From positions 62,001 to 126,000 of the forward strand of contig VGVH01000003.1 in assembly GCA_016874095.1 (NCBI GenBank): 64,000 nucleotides of DNA. Reading direction: 5' to 3'. Position 1 is the stretch's first letter; every line of letters begins with the position of its first letter. Position numbers and translations under genes: made by a program. The notes under the pieces were generated by a model. It was not told the origin of the DNA. It saw only the letters and a program-made list of their open reading frames with translations, and made no database searches. Positions 1-10,154 of this stretch are shown here, piece after piece. Source of the DNA: Gammaproteobacteria bacterium. GTDB taxonomy: Bacteria; Pseudomonadota; Gammaproteobacteria; Steroidobacterales; GCA-2729495.

Positions 1-1
1 G

Positions 2-1210
<1,209 letters not shown>

Positions 1211-1263
1211 GGATCCGGCATGGTACAGTCCGTCCGGTTTTGCCCGTGAAGGGGAACTGAGCA

Positions 1264-2019
1264 GTGGATTTCGCTTTCTGGCTGGTTGCGGCGACCGCCG
1301 TCTCCGGCGTCATCTGGGGTCTGGATTCGGTGCTGTTTCGCGCCCGCCGCGCCGAGGGCGCGCCGCAGCCGATCGTCGTCGATTACGCGCGCTCGTTTTT
1401 CCCGGTGTTGTTGATCGTATTGATCATCCGGTCCTTCCTCTACGAGCCGTTCCGCATTCCATCTGGCTCGATGATGCCCACGCTGCTGGTCGGAGACTTC
1501 ATCTTCGTCAACAAGTTCGATTACGGATTGCGGTTGCCGGTTCTGAACACGAAGATCGTCGGCATCGGCGAACCGCAGCGCGGTGACGTCATCGTCTTCC
1601 GCTTTCCTCCGGATCCCAGCATCAACTACATCAAGCGCCTGATCGGCCTCCCCGGCGACACCATACGCTACCGCGGCAAGAGGCTTTACGTGAACGACGA
1701 GCCGGTGCCGGTGTCGCCCTCGGGCACGTATTTCGGGGGGTGTCCTTTTCAGCCGGATGCGATGAAGTACGAGGAGCGGCTTGGTGATCTGCGCCATGCC
1801 ATACTGAATTGCAGTCGCAATCAGGGCCGGGAGGGCGAGTTCGTCGTGCCGGCGGGCCACTATTTCATGATGGGTGACAACCGGGACAACAGCGAGGACG
1901 GCCGCTACTTCGGCTACGTACCCGAAGCCAATATCGTCGGGCGGGCCGTGCGTATATGGATGAGCTGGGACTTCAGCCGTCTGCCGCAATGGCGGCGCAT
2001 CGGTGGCAGGGTGGAGTAG
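1264..2019 (+). CDS. lepB: Signal peptidase I
   Basis: This 251-residue inner-membrane serine protease removes signal peptides from exported proteins. It has an N-terminal transmembrane segment, a second hydrophobic stretch at about residues 44-60, and then the catalytic motif FRIPSGSMMPTLLVGD. The nucleophilic Ser is about residue 69 and the general-base Lys about residue 124 (NYIKRLIGLPGD). The later box GDNRDNSEDGRYFG is also conserved. The start is a GTG; the length is shorter than the 324 residues of E. coli LepB but normal for pseudomonad-like enzymes. It sits between lepA and a DUF4845 gene and is probably in one operon with them. The assignment is secure. Confidence 0.97.
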   Translation: MDFAFWLVAATAVSGVIWGLDSVLFRARRAEGAPQPIVVDYARSFFPVLLIVLIIRSFLYEPFRIPSGSMMPTLLVGDFIFVNKFDYGLRLPVLNTKIVGIGEPQRGDVIVFRFPPDPSINYIKRLIGLPGDTIRYRGKRLYVNDEPVPVSPSGTYFGGCPFQPDAMKYEERLGDLRHAILNCSRNQGREGEFVVPAGHYFMMGDNRDNSEDGRYFGYVPEANIVGRAVRIWMSWDFSRLPQWRRIGGRVE

Positions 2020-2044
2020 GGCGAAACCAGACGGGGAGCGAGAC

Positions 2045-2410
2045 ATGCGGAGCAGACAGCAGGGCATCACTTTCATTGGCTTGCTGATCATCGCGGCGAT
2101 GGTTGGCACCATCGGATACGCGGGGTTGCAGCTGACGCCGATCTATCTCGAGAACACGAAGATCAAGCGCATCCTCAAGGACGTCAAGCTGGATCTCGAC
2201 GGACAGAATCCGTCGCCACAGAGCATCAGGCGGGCTATCGACAAGCGAATCAACATCGAAATGGTGTATGACATCAAGGGCCGTGACTTCGACGTGGAAC
2301 AGAGCAGTGGCGGTTACATCGTTGCAGCGCGGTATGAGAAGGCTGCTCCATTCGTCGCGAATGTGTCGCTGCTGGCCACCTTTGACGACGAGGTCGAGAT
2401 TCGCAAGTGA
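2045..2410 (+). CDS. DUF4845 family protein with pilin-like N-terminus
   Basis: This 121-residue protein has a short basic N-terminus, then a hydrophobic stretch beginning GITFIGLLIIAAMVGTIGY. That resembles a type IV pilin/pseudopilin N-helix, but the Glu-5 that follows the prepilin cleavage site is not obvious. The rest is a small soluble domain with no catalytic signature that I recognise. A DUF4845 protein between lepB and rnc is typical of many gammaproteobacteria; its role is unknown. I chose the ATG preceded by GGGAGCGAG rather than the in-frame ATG at 2003, which overlaps the end of lepB and adds a polar leader. Its stop overlaps the GTG start of rnc, so translational coupling is likely. 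Confidence 0.85.
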   Translation: MRSRQQGITFIGLLIIAAMVGTIGYAGLQLTPIYLENTKIKRILKDVKLDLDGQNPSPQSIRRAIDKRINIEMVYDIKGRDFDVEQSSGGYIVAARYEKAAPFVANVSLLATFDDEVEIRK

Positions 2411-3084
2411 ACCCTGCCGCGGCCTGGTCGCGGGAGCGGCTTGGCCATGATTTCACCGATTCATCGCTACTTGACCTGGCGCTGACTCATCGCAGCGCGT
2501 CAGCGCGCAATAACGAGCGGCTGGAATTCCTTGGCGATGCCGTGCTGGGCATGGTCGTCGCACGCGCCGTCTTCGAACGGCGACCGGACGCAGCCGAGGG
2601 ACTGCTGAGTCGCCTGCGTGCCCGCCTGGTGCGGGGAGAGACCCTTGCTGAAGTTGCCAGGGAGATCGGCATCGCGGAAGTCCTGCGACTCGGCAGCGGG
2701 GAATCGCGTACGGGCGGTTTCCAGCGCGCTTCAACCCTGTCAAACGCTGTGGAAGCGGTGCTGGGCGCCATTTATCTCGATGCCGGATTTGCTGCCGCCG
2801 AGAAGGTTATTCTGGCGTTGCTTGCCGATCGGCTGGACCGGCTGCCGGACGAGGATGAGCTGTCGGATCCCAAGACCCGGCTCCAGGAGTGGTTGCAGGC
2901 CAGGGGTCTCCGGCCACCGGTCTATGTCGTCGTCGCAGTTGCGGGTGCGTCCCATGCGCAGACCTTCGAAGTCACCTGCAGCGTCGAGTGCAGCGATCAG
3001 GTATTCGCGGGCCACGGCTCGAGCCGCCGGCACGCCGAGCAGGAAGCGGCGACCCATGCGCTGGCTTGCATTCGCGATGAGTAA
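2407..3084 (+). CDS. rnc: Ribonuclease III
   Basis: This 225-residue double-strand-specific endoribonuclease processes rRNA precursors and structured mRNAs. The RNase III signature NERLEFLGDAVLG lies at residues 36-48, with the metal ligands about E40 and D44; the second acidic pair falls in NAVEAVLGAIYLDAGF near residues 112-127. A double-stranded RNA binding domain occupies about 150-222, ending in SRRHAEQEAATHAL. Length matches E. coli RNase III (226). The GTG start overlaps the stop of the DUF4845 gene (GTGA), and its 3' end overlaps the start of era, a very conserved rnc-era coupling. Confidence 0.98.
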   Translation: MNPAAAWSRERLGHDFTDSSLLDLALTHRSASARNNERLEFLGDAVLGMVVARAVFERRPDAAEGLLSRLRARLVRGETLAEVAREIGIAEVLRLGSGESRTGGFQRASTLSNAVEAVLGAIYLDAGFAAAEKVILALLADRLDRLPDEDELSDPKTRLQEWLQARGLRPPVYVVVAVAGASHAQTFEVTCSVECSDQVFAGHGSSRRHAEQEAATHALACIRDE

Positions 3085-3973
3085 CGGCTTCCGGTCGGGT
3101 TTCGTGGCTGTCGTCGGCAAGCCGAATGCCGGCAAGTCGACCCTGGTCAATGCGCTGGTCGGCGAGAAGGTCAGCATCGTCACCCACCGGCCCCAGACCA
3201 CCCGTCATCGCATCGTCGGAATTCGCAACCGCGCGGACAGCCAGATCGTCTTCGTGGATACACCGGGACTCCATGCCGCAGCCGGCAAGCTGATCAATCG
3301 AACGATGAATCGTGCGGCCGCCGGCTCCATGGCCGACGCCGACCTGGTGCTGCTGGTGATCGAAGCGGGGGGATGGCAGCGTGCCGACTCCGTGGTGCTG
3401 GAGCGCCTGGCGAAGGCGAGTGCCCCGGTCATCCTCGTCGTCAACAAGACGGATCAGGTGAAGCCAAAATCGCGACTCCTGCCGCTCCTGGCCGCCTGTC
3501 AGGCCCGTCATGAGTATGCCGGGATAGTCCCGGTTTCGGCCTTGAGCGGGGACAACCTGGAGGAGTTGCTTCGCCTGATCGTCGCCCAGCTGCCGCCGGG
3601 CGATCGCTACTACCCGCCGGACATGACGACTGACCGCGGGCGGGAATTCCGCCTGGCCGAAGCGCTGCGCGAGCAGCTGATGGCGACCTTCGGGCGTGAA
3701 GTCCCGTACGGGGTGGCGGTCGAAATTACAGCCCTGGAAGAGGAGCCTGGGCTTTTGAAGGTCGATGCGATGATTTGGGTGGCCAAGGCGAGCCAGCGAC
3801 CGATCGTGATCGGCCGCGGCGGCGAAAAATTGAAGGCCGTCAGCACCGCGGCACGCCTCGAGATGGAAAGGATAGTCGGCAGCAAGGTTTTCCTTCAGAC
3901 CCACGTCAAGGTCCGCCGTAACTGGGCAGATGACGCCCGCTCGCTGCGCCAGTTCGGTTACGAGATCGAGTGA
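3077..3973 (+). CDS. era: GTPase Era, 16S rRNA/30S assembly factor
   Basis: This 298-residue GTPase is needed for 30S subunit maturation and binds the 3' end of 16S rRNA. The G motifs are clear: GKPNAGKS (residues 14-21), DTPG (61-64) and NKTD near residue 125. They are followed by a C-terminal KH RNA-binding domain with VIGRGGEKLKAVSTAARLEM, in which GRGGEKLK is the KH loop. The ATG start overlaps the last 8 bases of rnc. The frame is open further upstream inside rnc, but those codons are not Era-like. The gene is followed by recO after 3 bases, a standard rnc-era-recO unit. Confidence 0.98.
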   Translation: MSNGFRSGFVAVVGKPNAGKSTLVNALVGEKVSIVTHRPQTTRHRIVGIRNRADSQIVFVDTPGLHAAAGKLINRTMNRAAAGSMADADLVLLVIEAGGWQRADSVVLERLAKASAPVILVVNKTDQVKPKSRLLPLLAACQARHEYAGIVPVSALSGDNLEELLRLIVAQLPPGDRYYPPDMTTDRGREFRLAEALREQLMATFGREVPYGVAVEITALEEEPGLLKVDAMIWVAKASQRPIVIGRGGEKLKAVSTAARLEMERIVGSKVFLQTHVKVRRNWADDARSLRQFGYEIE

Positions 3974-3976
3974 GTC

Positions 3977-4711
3977 ATGGCTGCCTTCGAGCGGGTCACG
4001 TTGGAGCCGGCCTGGGTGTTGCACGGCCGAGCGTGGCGGGAGTCGAGCGAGGTGCTCGATGTCTTCACCCGGAATCACGGCTTGCAAAGTGTCGTTGCGC
4101 GGGGAATGCGCCGGCCGGGGAGCCGTCTGAGGGCGCTCCTCCAGCCTTTCAGTCCGGTATTGCTCACCTGGGGTGGCCGGGGCAGTTCGCTGTCCACCTT
4201 GCATGCAGCAGAGGCGGCCGGCGTACCGCCGGCCTTGCGCGGTGCAGCGCTCATGTCGGGTTTCTATGCCAGCGAGCTGTTGCTGCGTTTCCTTCACCGC
4301 GGTGATTCGCATGCCGACCTGTTCGACGCCTACGGCTTTCTGCTGGCGCAGCTGGCCGCCGGCACGAACGAGTCGGCGCTGCGCAGGTTTGAAGTCGATC
4401 TGCTGGCGGGAACCGGATACGGGCTCCTGCTCGATCGCGAAGCCGTGACAGGCGAGCCTCTCGATCCGGCGAGAAATTACCGTTACCTGCCGGAGGCTGG
4501 TCCTGTAGCGGCACGCGAGGCGCTGGCTGCCGATGATGGCTATTCAGGCGCCGACCTGCTCGCCATGTGGCGCGGTGACTGGACCGAGGCCTCCACGCTG
4601 GTGACTGCCCGGCGTCTGCTGCGGGCCGTTCTGGCGCATCACCTGGGAGAGCGTCCGCTGCGTACCCGGGCGGTTTTTTCCGCCCTGCGAGGTCTGCCAG
4701 CCCGCCATTGA
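3977..4711 (+). CDS. recO: DNA repair protein RecO
   Basis: This 244-residue mediator helps load RecA on SSB-coated single-stranded DNA in the RecFOR pathway. The N-terminal OB fold begins [20 protein letters not shown], where the motif L-H-x-R-x-x-x-E-S-S is typical of RecO. A helical middle region follows ([16 protein letters not shown]) and then the leucine-rich C-terminal domain. No zinc-finger cysteines are visible, as in many gammaproteobacterial RecO proteins. It lies 3 bases after era, and pdxJ follows; the order era-recO-pdxJ-acpS is classical. Confidence 0.95.
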   Translation: MAAFERVTLEPAWVLHGRAWRESSEVLDVFTRNHGLQSVVARGMRRPGSRLRALLQPFSPVLLTWGGRGSSLSTLHAAEAAGVPPALRGAALMSGFYASELLLRFLHRGDSHADLFDAYGFLLAQLAAGTNESALRRFEVDLLAGTGYGLLLDREAVTGEPLDPARNYRYLPEAGPVAAREALAADDGYSGADLLAMWRGDWTEASTLVTARRLLRAVLAHHLGERPLRTRAVFSALRGLPARH

Positions 4712-4797
4712 TGCGTTGCGCACGGCGCCGCGCCGGTGCGATCATGCGGCGCGGTCGCTGCCCGGCCGCCACTTTCCGGATTGGTCAGGCATCGGTC

Positions 4798-5538
4798 ATG
4801 CATGAGCTTTTGCTCGGGGTCAACGTCGATCACGTCGCTACCCTGCGACAGGCCCGTCGTACCACCTATCCGGATCCTGCGATGGCTGCCGCTATCGCTG
4901 AACAGAACGGTGCCGACAGCATCACCGTGCACCTGCGCGAAGACCGGCGCCACATCCAGGAATACGACCTCGAGCGCCTGGCCGAGCGTCTGACCACCCG
5001 CATGAACCTCGAGCTTGCGGTTGCCGAGCCTGTGCTGCGAATAGCAGAACGACTGCGCCCCGCAGATTGTTGCCTTGTCCCGGAACGGCGTGAGGAGGTC
5101 ACGACCGAAGGTGGACTCGATGTCGCCGGCGATATCACCCGGGTTCGCGAAGTTTGCGCGCGGCTCGCGGCCGCAGGCATACGTGTTGCGCCGTTCATCG
5201 ATCCGGACGAGCGGCAGATCGATGCCTGTCGGTCAGCAGGTGCTTTGGCTGTCGAACTGCACACGGGGCGCTACGCCGAAGCAGATTCCGAGTCCCGTCG
5301 CGGGCTGGAGCTCACGCGGATCATCGTGGCCGCCCGCCACGCCCGGCAGCTAGGCCTCAAGGTCCATGCCGGTCACGGCCTTAACTACGACAACGTCCGG
5401 GCAGTGGCGGCGATCGCCGACATGAGCGAGCTCAATATCGGCCATGCGATCATTGCCCAATCGCTGTTCGACGGACTCGCCAAGGCCGTTGCCACGATGA
5501 AGCAGCTGATGGTGACAGCACGGAGGGCGGGGTCGTGA
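4798..5538 (+). CDS. pdxJ: Pyridoxine 5'-phosphate synthase
   Basis: This 246-residue TIM-barrel enzyme condenses 1-deoxyxylulose 5-phosphate with 3-amino-2-oxopropyl phosphate in vitamin B6 synthesis. The N-terminal box [16 protein letters not shown] is diagnostic. [13 protein letters not shown], the Glu-containing [17 protein letters not shown] and the phosphate-binding [11 protein letters not shown] follow in the right order. I chose the ATG directly before [11 protein letters not shown]. The open frame extends 90 bases upstream, but those codons (Arg-rich, overlapping recO) do not look like PdxJ. The start of acpS overlaps its stop (GTGA). Confidence 0.96.
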   Translation: MHELLLGVNVDHVATLRQARRTTYPDPAMAAAIAEQNGADSITVHLREDRRHIQEYDLERLAERLTTRMNLELAVAEPVLRIAERLRPADCCLVPERREEVTTEGGLDVAGDITRVREVCARLAAAGIRVAPFIDPDERQIDACRSAGALAVELHTGRYAEADSESRRGLELTRIIVAARHARQLGLKVHAGHGLNYDNVRAVAAIADMSELNIGHAIIAQSLFDGLAKAVATMKQLMVTARRAGS

Positions 5539-5933
5539 TTTACGGCATAGGCACCGACATCCTGCGCACGGAGCGCGTCGCGGCAACCTTCGAGCGCTTC
5601 GGTGAACGATTCGTCGATCGCCTGCTGATGCCGGAGGAGCGTGCGCTGTACGGGCGCACGCGCCAGGCAGTGCGATTTCTCGCGATGCGCTTCGCGGCCA
5701 AGGAAGCTATCGTGAAGGCAATGGGCACGGGCTTCGCCAATGGCATGTGGATTCGGGACGCCGGAGTCGTTCCCGACCGGCTGGGACGCCCCGAAATAGT
5801 CTTTTCGCAGCGCGGCCAGCGTCTGTGCAAGCGTCTCGGCATTGCTGGCGGGCACCTGACCCTGTCGGACGAAGCAGGCCTGGTCGTCGCGGTTGCAGTC
5901 CTGATGCGCAGCACGCCGGGGAGCAAGCCATGA
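5535..5933 (+). CDS. acpS: Holo-[acyl-carrier-protein] synthase
   Basis: This 132-residue enzyme transfers 4'-phosphopantetheine from CoA to the serine of acyl carrier protein. The N-terminal motif [14 protein letters not shown] carries the magnesium-binding Asp at about residue 8. The second signature [15 protein letters not shown] carries the catalytic Glu. Length is in the usual range (126-140). The GTG start overlaps the end of pdxJ, and its stop overlaps the start of the exonuclease gene, so the three genes are translationally linked. Confidence 0.96.
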   Translation: MIYGIGTDILRTERVAATFERFGERFVDRLLMPEERALYGRTRQAVRFLAMRFAAKEAIVKAMGTGFANGMWIRDAGVVPDRLGRPEIVFSQRGQRLCKRLGIAGGHLTLSDEAGLVVAVAVLMRSTPGSKP

Positions 5934-6709
5934 CGACACTTGTATTCGACATCGAAACCATTCCCGATGTTGCTCTCGGCCGGCGTCTGTACGGCCTCGA
6001 AGGCATTCCTGACGAAGATGTCGCCCGCGTGATGGCTTTCCAGCAGATGCAGGAGACTGGCACCGAGTTCCTGCCGCCACACCAGCAGCGCATCGTCGCC
6101 ATCTCTGTCGCATTGCGACGCCAGGATCAGCTGCAGGTCTGGAGTCTCGGTGAGCCCGGCGATTCGGAACAGGAGATCGTCCGTCGCTTCTTCGAAGGCA
6201 TCGACAAGTACACGCCTGACCTGGTTTCCTGGAACGGCAGCGGCTTCGATCTCCCGGTCCTGCAGTACCGGGCCATGCTTCACGGTGTTGTTTCGCAGCG
6301 TTACTGGGACACCGGGGACGAGGATCGAGAATTCCGCTTCAACAACTACCTCAGCAGGTTCCATTGGCGGCACATCGACCTGATGGATGTGCTTTCCGGG
6401 TTCCAGGGGCGAGGGCGTGCCAGCCTCGACGGCATGGCTACGCTGCTCGGCTTTCCGGGAAAGCTCGGCATGGACGGAAGCAAGGTGTGGGAGGCGTGGC
6501 GGGCAGGGCAGATTGCGGCCATTCGTGCCTACTGTGAAACCGATGTCATGAATACCTGGCTCGTATTCCTGCGCTTTCAGCTTATCCGCGGGCACCTCGA
6601 TGGAAAAGCGCACGCTGCGGAACTCGCTCGAGTCCGTGCTTTCCTCGGGCAGGCCGACAAGCCTCATTGGCGCGAGTTCGATGCGGCCTGGCAGGCGGCC
6701 GGCGGCTGA
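5930..6709 (+). CDS. Predicted 3'-5' exonuclease, PolB-like (PF10108 family)
   Basis: This 259-residue protein of the DEDD/DnaQ-like fold matches the family of stand-alone exonucleases related to the proofreading domain of family B polymerases. ExoI is LVFDIETIPDV at residues 4-14, with both acidic metal ligands. ExoII is in DLVSWNGSGFDLPVLQYR near residues 97-114. The ExoIII-like motif is RAYCETDVMNTWLVFLRF near residue 205. No polymerase domain is attached, so a role in DNA or RNA trimming or repair is inferred, not shown. ATG overlaps the acpS stop (ATGA). It ends 9 bases before rlmD. Confidence 0.85.
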   Translation: MTTLVFDIETIPDVALGRRLYGLEGIPDEDVARVMAFQQMQETGTEFLPPHQQRIVAISVALRRQDQLQVWSLGEPGDSEQEIVRRFFEGIDKYTPDLVSWNGSGFDLPVLQYRAMLHGVVSQRYWDTGDEDREFRFNNYLSRFHWRHIDLMDVLSGFQGRGRASLDGMATLLGFPGKLGMDGSKVWEAWRAGQIAAIRAYCETDVMNTWLVFLRFQLIRGHLDGKAHAAELARVRAFLGQADKPHWREFDAAWQAAGG

Positions 6710-6718
6710 CGATCCGGC

Positions 6719-8053
6719 ATGGGAGGACGTCGCGCCTACAAACGCCTCGCAGCCGCGGCAATCGAGACGGCAGCGGTCGCCGACATGACGGTTGAAGGCC
6801 AGGGGATTGCAACCGCATCTGGCAAACGGATCTTCGTGGCTGGCGCCATCACCGGTGAAACCGTCTCCTTCCGCCGCACCAAAGCCCGTCGCAACTACGA
6901 CGAGGCAGAGCTTGTCGGCGTCGAGAACGGGTCGGTAGATCGTGTTGCGCCGATTTGCCGGTACTTTGGTACCTGCGGCGGCTGCAGTCTCCAGCACGTT
7001 TCCTCCGCCGGCCAGCTGCGGCTCAAAGAGCGCGTACTGCTGGAGAACCTGCGGCGCATCGGCGGGGTCGAACCCCGGGAGTTGCTGCCGCCGGTTGCAT
7101 CGCCTGAGCGCGGGTACCGGCGTCGCGCACGCCTGGCGCTGCGCATGGTGGAGGGGAAGGGTCGCGTGCTGGTCGGGTTTTCGGAGCGCGACAGCTCGCG
7201 CATCACCGACATGTTGAGCTGCGAGACTCTGCATCCGCGCGCGGCTGCCCTCATCGAACCGCTCAGCGAGCTGGTTGGTTCGTTGTCGATAGCCCAGCGG
7301 ATTCCGCAGGTAGAGGTCGTGGTGGCAGACAACGCACTGTCGCTGTTGCTGCGGGTGCTCGATCCGCCAGGGGCGCTGGATCGTGAACGGCTCGCGGCGT
7401 TCCGTGAACGGCACGATTGCCGGCTGCTGCTGCAGACTGCGGGGCCGGACAGCATTGCCGGCCTCGAGCCGGAGCGTGACGAGGGGGATCTGTGGTACGA
7501 CAGCGACGGGTTGCGGCTTGGATTCGGGCCCGCCGACTTCATACAGGTGAATGCTGCGGTGAACTGCAAGCTCGTTGCCCGGGTAAGGCAGGAGATGTGT
7601 GGGGCGCCGGGCCGGCGGTTGCTTGACCTGTACTGCGGCATCGGCAACTTCACGCTGCCGCTCGCTCGCAACTCGCTGGTGTTGGGAGTGGAGGGCGAAC
7701 AAAGGATGGTCGATATCGCCCGGCGCAACGCAGTTTTTAACGGACTCGGCGCGAGCGCCCGCTTCGCGCGGGCCGACTTGTCGGTGGCGGAAGCGGCCGA
7801 GGCCTGGCGCGGGGAGCGCTTCGACGCCGTGCTGCTCGACCCGCCGCGCGCAGGGGCGGCGGCCATGCTGGCCGCGGTCGCGGCGACCGGCGCCGACCGC
7901 ATCGTGTATGTTTCCTGTCACCCAGCCACACTAGCCCGGGATGCAGGTACGTTCGTCAAGGAACTCGGGTTCGAGCTGGTGCGGGCCGGTGTATTCGATA
8001 TGTTTCCGGCCACCGCCCACGTCGAATCCCTCGCGGTATTCGACCGGGCATAG
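6719..8053 (+). CDS. rlmD: 23S rRNA (uracil(1939)-C(5))-methyltransferase
   Basis: This 444-residue SAM-dependent enzyme makes m5U1939 in 23S rRNA. It has an N-terminal TRAM domain (about residues 15-80) and an iron-sulfur cluster motif CRYFGTCGGCSLQHV near residue 80, with a further Cys in DMLSCETLHP. A class I methyltransferase domain follows with LLDLYCGIGNFTLPLA (SAM loop), LLDPPRAGA and the catalytic-Cys motif IVYVSCHPATLARD. The cluster and TRAM domain fit RlmD rather than TrmA. The ATG gives the basic MGGRRAYKR N-terminus expected; an in-frame ATG at 6785 is less likely. Confidence 0.94.
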   Translation: MGGRRAYKRLAAAAIETAAVADMTVEGQGIATASGKRIFVAGAITGETVSFRRTKARRNYDEAELVGVENGSVDRVAPICRYFGTCGGCSLQHVSSAGQLRLKERVLLENLRRIGGVEPRELLPPVASPERGYRRRARLALRMVEGKGRVLVGFSERDSSRITDMLSCETLHPRAAALIEPLSELVGSLSIAQRIPQVEVVVADNALSLLLRVLDPPGALDRERLAAFRERHDCRLLLQTAGPDSIAGLEPERDEGDLWYDSDGLRLGFGPADFIQVNAAVNCKLVARVRQEMCGAPGRRLLDLYCGIGNFTLPLARNSLVLGVEGEQRMVDIARRNAVFNGLGASARFARADLSVAEAAEAWRGERFDAVLLDPPRAGAAAMLAAVAATGADRIVYVSCHPATLARDAGTFVKELGFELVRAGVFDMFPATAHVESLAVFDRA

Positions 8054-8065
8054 GCAACAGGCACG

Positions 8066-8548
8066 ATGGTCGAAATCCGGATCAACCTGGCTTTGCAGCG
8101 CCTGATACTGCGCACCGGCGACGACCGCCAGATCCAATGGTCCGTGTCGACTTCCCGCTACGGGCCGGGAGAGAAATCCGGAAGCGGTTGCACACCGCGT
8201 GGCTGCCATGTGGTGCGCGCGATGATCGGTCACGGGCTGCCGTCCGGGGCAGTCCTTCGTGGCCGCCGCCCCACCGGGGAAATATGGACGCCGGCGCTTG
8301 CCGTGCTTCATCCTGACCAGGACTGGATACTGACGCGCATACTCTGGCTTTCCGGAAGCGAACCTGGCCGCAACAGGCTGGGGGATGTCGATACCATGCG
8401 TCGGTACATCTACATCCACGGCACGCCGGACACCGAGCCGATGGGTGTGCCCATGTCGCACGGGTGTGTGCGCATGCGCAACGCGGACGTGCTCGACCTG
8501 TTCGATAAGGTGCCGGTCGGTACGCCGGTTCGCATCGATCCGTCATGA
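8066..8548 (+). CDS. YkuD-family L,D-transpeptidase-like protein without signal peptide
   Basis: This 160-residue protein consists almost wholly of a YkuD domain. The catalytic box SHGCVRM lies at residues 131-137 with the nucleophile C134, and the upstream conserved His is in IYIHGT (H118). The family forms or edits L,D-cross-links in peptidoglycan or attaches proteins to it. No signal peptide or transmembrane segment is visible: the N-terminus MVEIRINLALQRLIL runs directly into the first beta strand of the domain. It lies 13 bases after rlmD and 16 bases before nagZ, so a link to cell-wall recycling is possible. Substrate and location are unknown. Confidence 0.85.
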   Translation: MVEIRINLALQRLILRTGDDRQIQWSVSTSRYGPGEKSGSGCTPRGCHVVRAMIGHGLPSGAVLRGRRPTGEIWTPALAVLHPDQDWILTRILWLSGSEPGRNRLGDVDTMRRYIYIHGTPDTEPMGVPMSHGCVRMRNADVLDLFDKVPVGTPVRIDPS

Positions 8549-8563
8549 CATCGGGGGGTGGGG

Positions 8564-9607
8564 ATGACGCTCGGACCACTGATGATCGACCTGGCCGGCC
8601 TTGTGCTGTCCGCGGAGGAACGCGAGCGGCTGGCACATCCGCTGGTGGGCGGGGTCATATTGTTTGCCCGCAACTACGAAAGCCCGCAGCAGCTGCGCGA
8701 ACTCACGGCGGCAATCCGTCGCGTGCGCCAGCCCGCGCCGCTGGTCGCCGTTGATCAGGAGGGAGGTCGCGTGCAGCGTTTTCGCGCTGGCTTCACGGCG
8801 CTGCCGGCTCTGCGATGGCTCGGGCACGAATACGACCGCGACGCCGACAACGCCAGGCATCTGGCCTTCAGTTGCGCATGGCTGATGGCGCGGGAACTGA
8901 TCGAGGTGGGCGTAGACCTCAGCTTTGCGCCCTGTGTCGATCTCGACTGGGGTATCAGTGAGGTCATCGGTGATCGTGCGTTTCATCGCGATCCAGAGGC
9001 TGTTTCGGCACTGGCGCTGTCCTACCTGCAGGGCATGCGCTCGGCCGGCATGTCGGCCGTCGCCAAACACTTTCCCGGGCACGGTGCCGTCCGCGCAGAT
9101 TCGCACCATGAGTTGCCGGTGGATCGCCGCGTGCTGGCAGCCGTCGAGGATGATCTCGCACCCTATCGACGCCTGATCGACAACGGGCTTGGCGGGGTCA
9201 TGGTCGCGCATGTGAGATTTCCCGAGGTCGATGCGCGCATAGCCAGTCTGTCGCCTGTCTGGATCCGACGGTTGTTGCGTCAACGGCTCGAGTTCAATGG
9301 CGCTATATTTACCGACGACCTGAGCATGCAGGGAGCAGCGGTTGCCGGCACGGTCACTGACCGTGTTCGCGCCGCTCTGGATGCAGGCGCCGACATGGCG
9401 TTGGTATGCAACGACCCGGCTGCCGCAGCGGCTGCGATCGACGCGCTGGCTGGTTACCAGGACCCGTCCGCCCACGTGCGCCTGGTGGCATTGCGGGCTG
9501 TACCCCGGCGTTCAGCCGTCGCGCTGGCGGAGGACCCCGGCTGGCAGAAGGCCCACGCCCGCCTCACTGCTGCCCTGGAGCGGCCGCCTTTGGATCTCCA
9601 TGGCTGA
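8564..9607 (+). CDS. nagZ: Beta-N-acetylhexosaminidase (NagZ)
   Basis: This 347-residue cytosolic GH3 glycosidase removes N-acetylglucosamine from anhydro-muropeptides during peptidoglycan recycling. The substrate-binding and catalytic-loop motif KHFPGHGAVRADSHHELP is present near residues 167-184, including the Asp-His dyad. The nucleophile Asp is in FTDDLSMQGA near residue 250. ILFARNYESPQQL and VDQEGGRVQRF are also typical of NagZ. The ATG at this position sits just after a G-rich ribosome-binding stretch; an in-frame GTG 6 bases earlier is possible. Its stop overlaps hpt. Confidence 0.96.
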   Translation: MTLGPLMIDLAGLVLSAEERERLAHPLVGGVILFARNYESPQQLRELTAAIRRVRQPAPLVAVDQEGGRVQRFRAGFTALPALRWLGHEYDRDADNARHLAFSCAWLMARELIEVGVDLSFAPCVDLDWGISEVIGDRAFHRDPEAVSALALSYLQGMRSAGMSAVAKHFPGHGAVRADSHHELPVDRRVLAAVEDDLAPYRRLIDNGLGGVMVAHVRFPEVDARIASLSPVWIRRLLRQRLEFNGAIFTDDLSMQGAAVAGTVTDRVRAALDAGADMALVCNDPAAAAAAIDALAGYQDPSAHVRLVALRAVPRRSAVALAEDPGWQKAHARLTAALERPPLDLHG

Positions 9608-10154
9608 GTTAGTGCAGCCGCCGCCGGGGGCGCGACTGGTCAAGGAGCCCGCGGACATCCGCGAGGCCTGGGACCGGCTTGCCGCCGCGTTGCAGGTGCA
9701 CGTGGACCGCGGACCCTGTGTCCTGGTCGGGGTCCTGCTCGGCGGGATGTTCCCGCTGGTTGAGATCGCGAGCCGGCTGCGCGGCGACTTCGAGATCGAC
9801 TGCTGCCGCCTTTCCCGCTACGGGGGCGGAACCACCGGGGGCGAGTTGCGCTGGCTGCAGGCGCCACGTGCCGATCTCGCCGGACGCACAGCGCTCATCG
9901 TGGACGACATCTACGACGAGGGAAAGACGCTGGCTGAATTGCACGCATGGTGCCTCGGCGCGGGTGCGGCCGACGTACGAATCGCCGTTCTGGCGCACAA
10001 GCGCCATGGGCGGCCCGTCGCCGCCGTCAGGCCCGACTATGTCGGCGTGGAAGTCGGCGATGAATACGTGTTCGGCTGCGGAATGGACCTCGACGGACGC
10101 TGGCGGCATCTCGACTCGCTCTACACACTGGATCATGGAGTCCCTGGCGCGTGA
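9600..10154 (+). CDS. hpt: Hypoxanthine-guanine phosphoribosyltransferase-like enzyme
   Basis: This 184-residue type I phosphoribosyltransferase has the PRPP-binding motif ALIVDDIYDEGKTL at about residues 98-111, with the acidic pair and catalytic Asp in the right places. The flexible-loop region is SRYGGGTTGGELRW, and the base-binding tail is DYVGVEVGDEYVFGCGMDLD. It should convert hypoxanthine or guanine plus PRPP to IMP or GMP. The ATG overlaps the last 8 bases of nagZ, and the stop overlaps mtnP. Coupling to the next enzyme makes sense because that enzyme would release hypoxanthine. Exact base preference cannot be read from the sequence. Confidence 0.88.
   Translation: MAELVQPPPGARLVKEPADIREAWDRLAAALQVHVDRGPCVLVGVLLGGMFPLVEIASRLRGDFEIDCCRLSRYGGGTTGGELRWLQAPRADLAGRTALIVDDIYDEGKTLAELHAWCLGAGAADVRIAVLAHKRHGRPVAAVRPDYVGVEVGDEYVFGCGMDLDGRWRHLDSLYTLDHGVPGA

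Noticed and set aside
5540..7921. A 793-codon open frame on the minus strand.
   Set aside because: It is antisense to acpS, the exonuclease and rlmD, all clear genes. Its His/Arg/Gln-rich product has no family features; long antisense frames are expected at this GC content.
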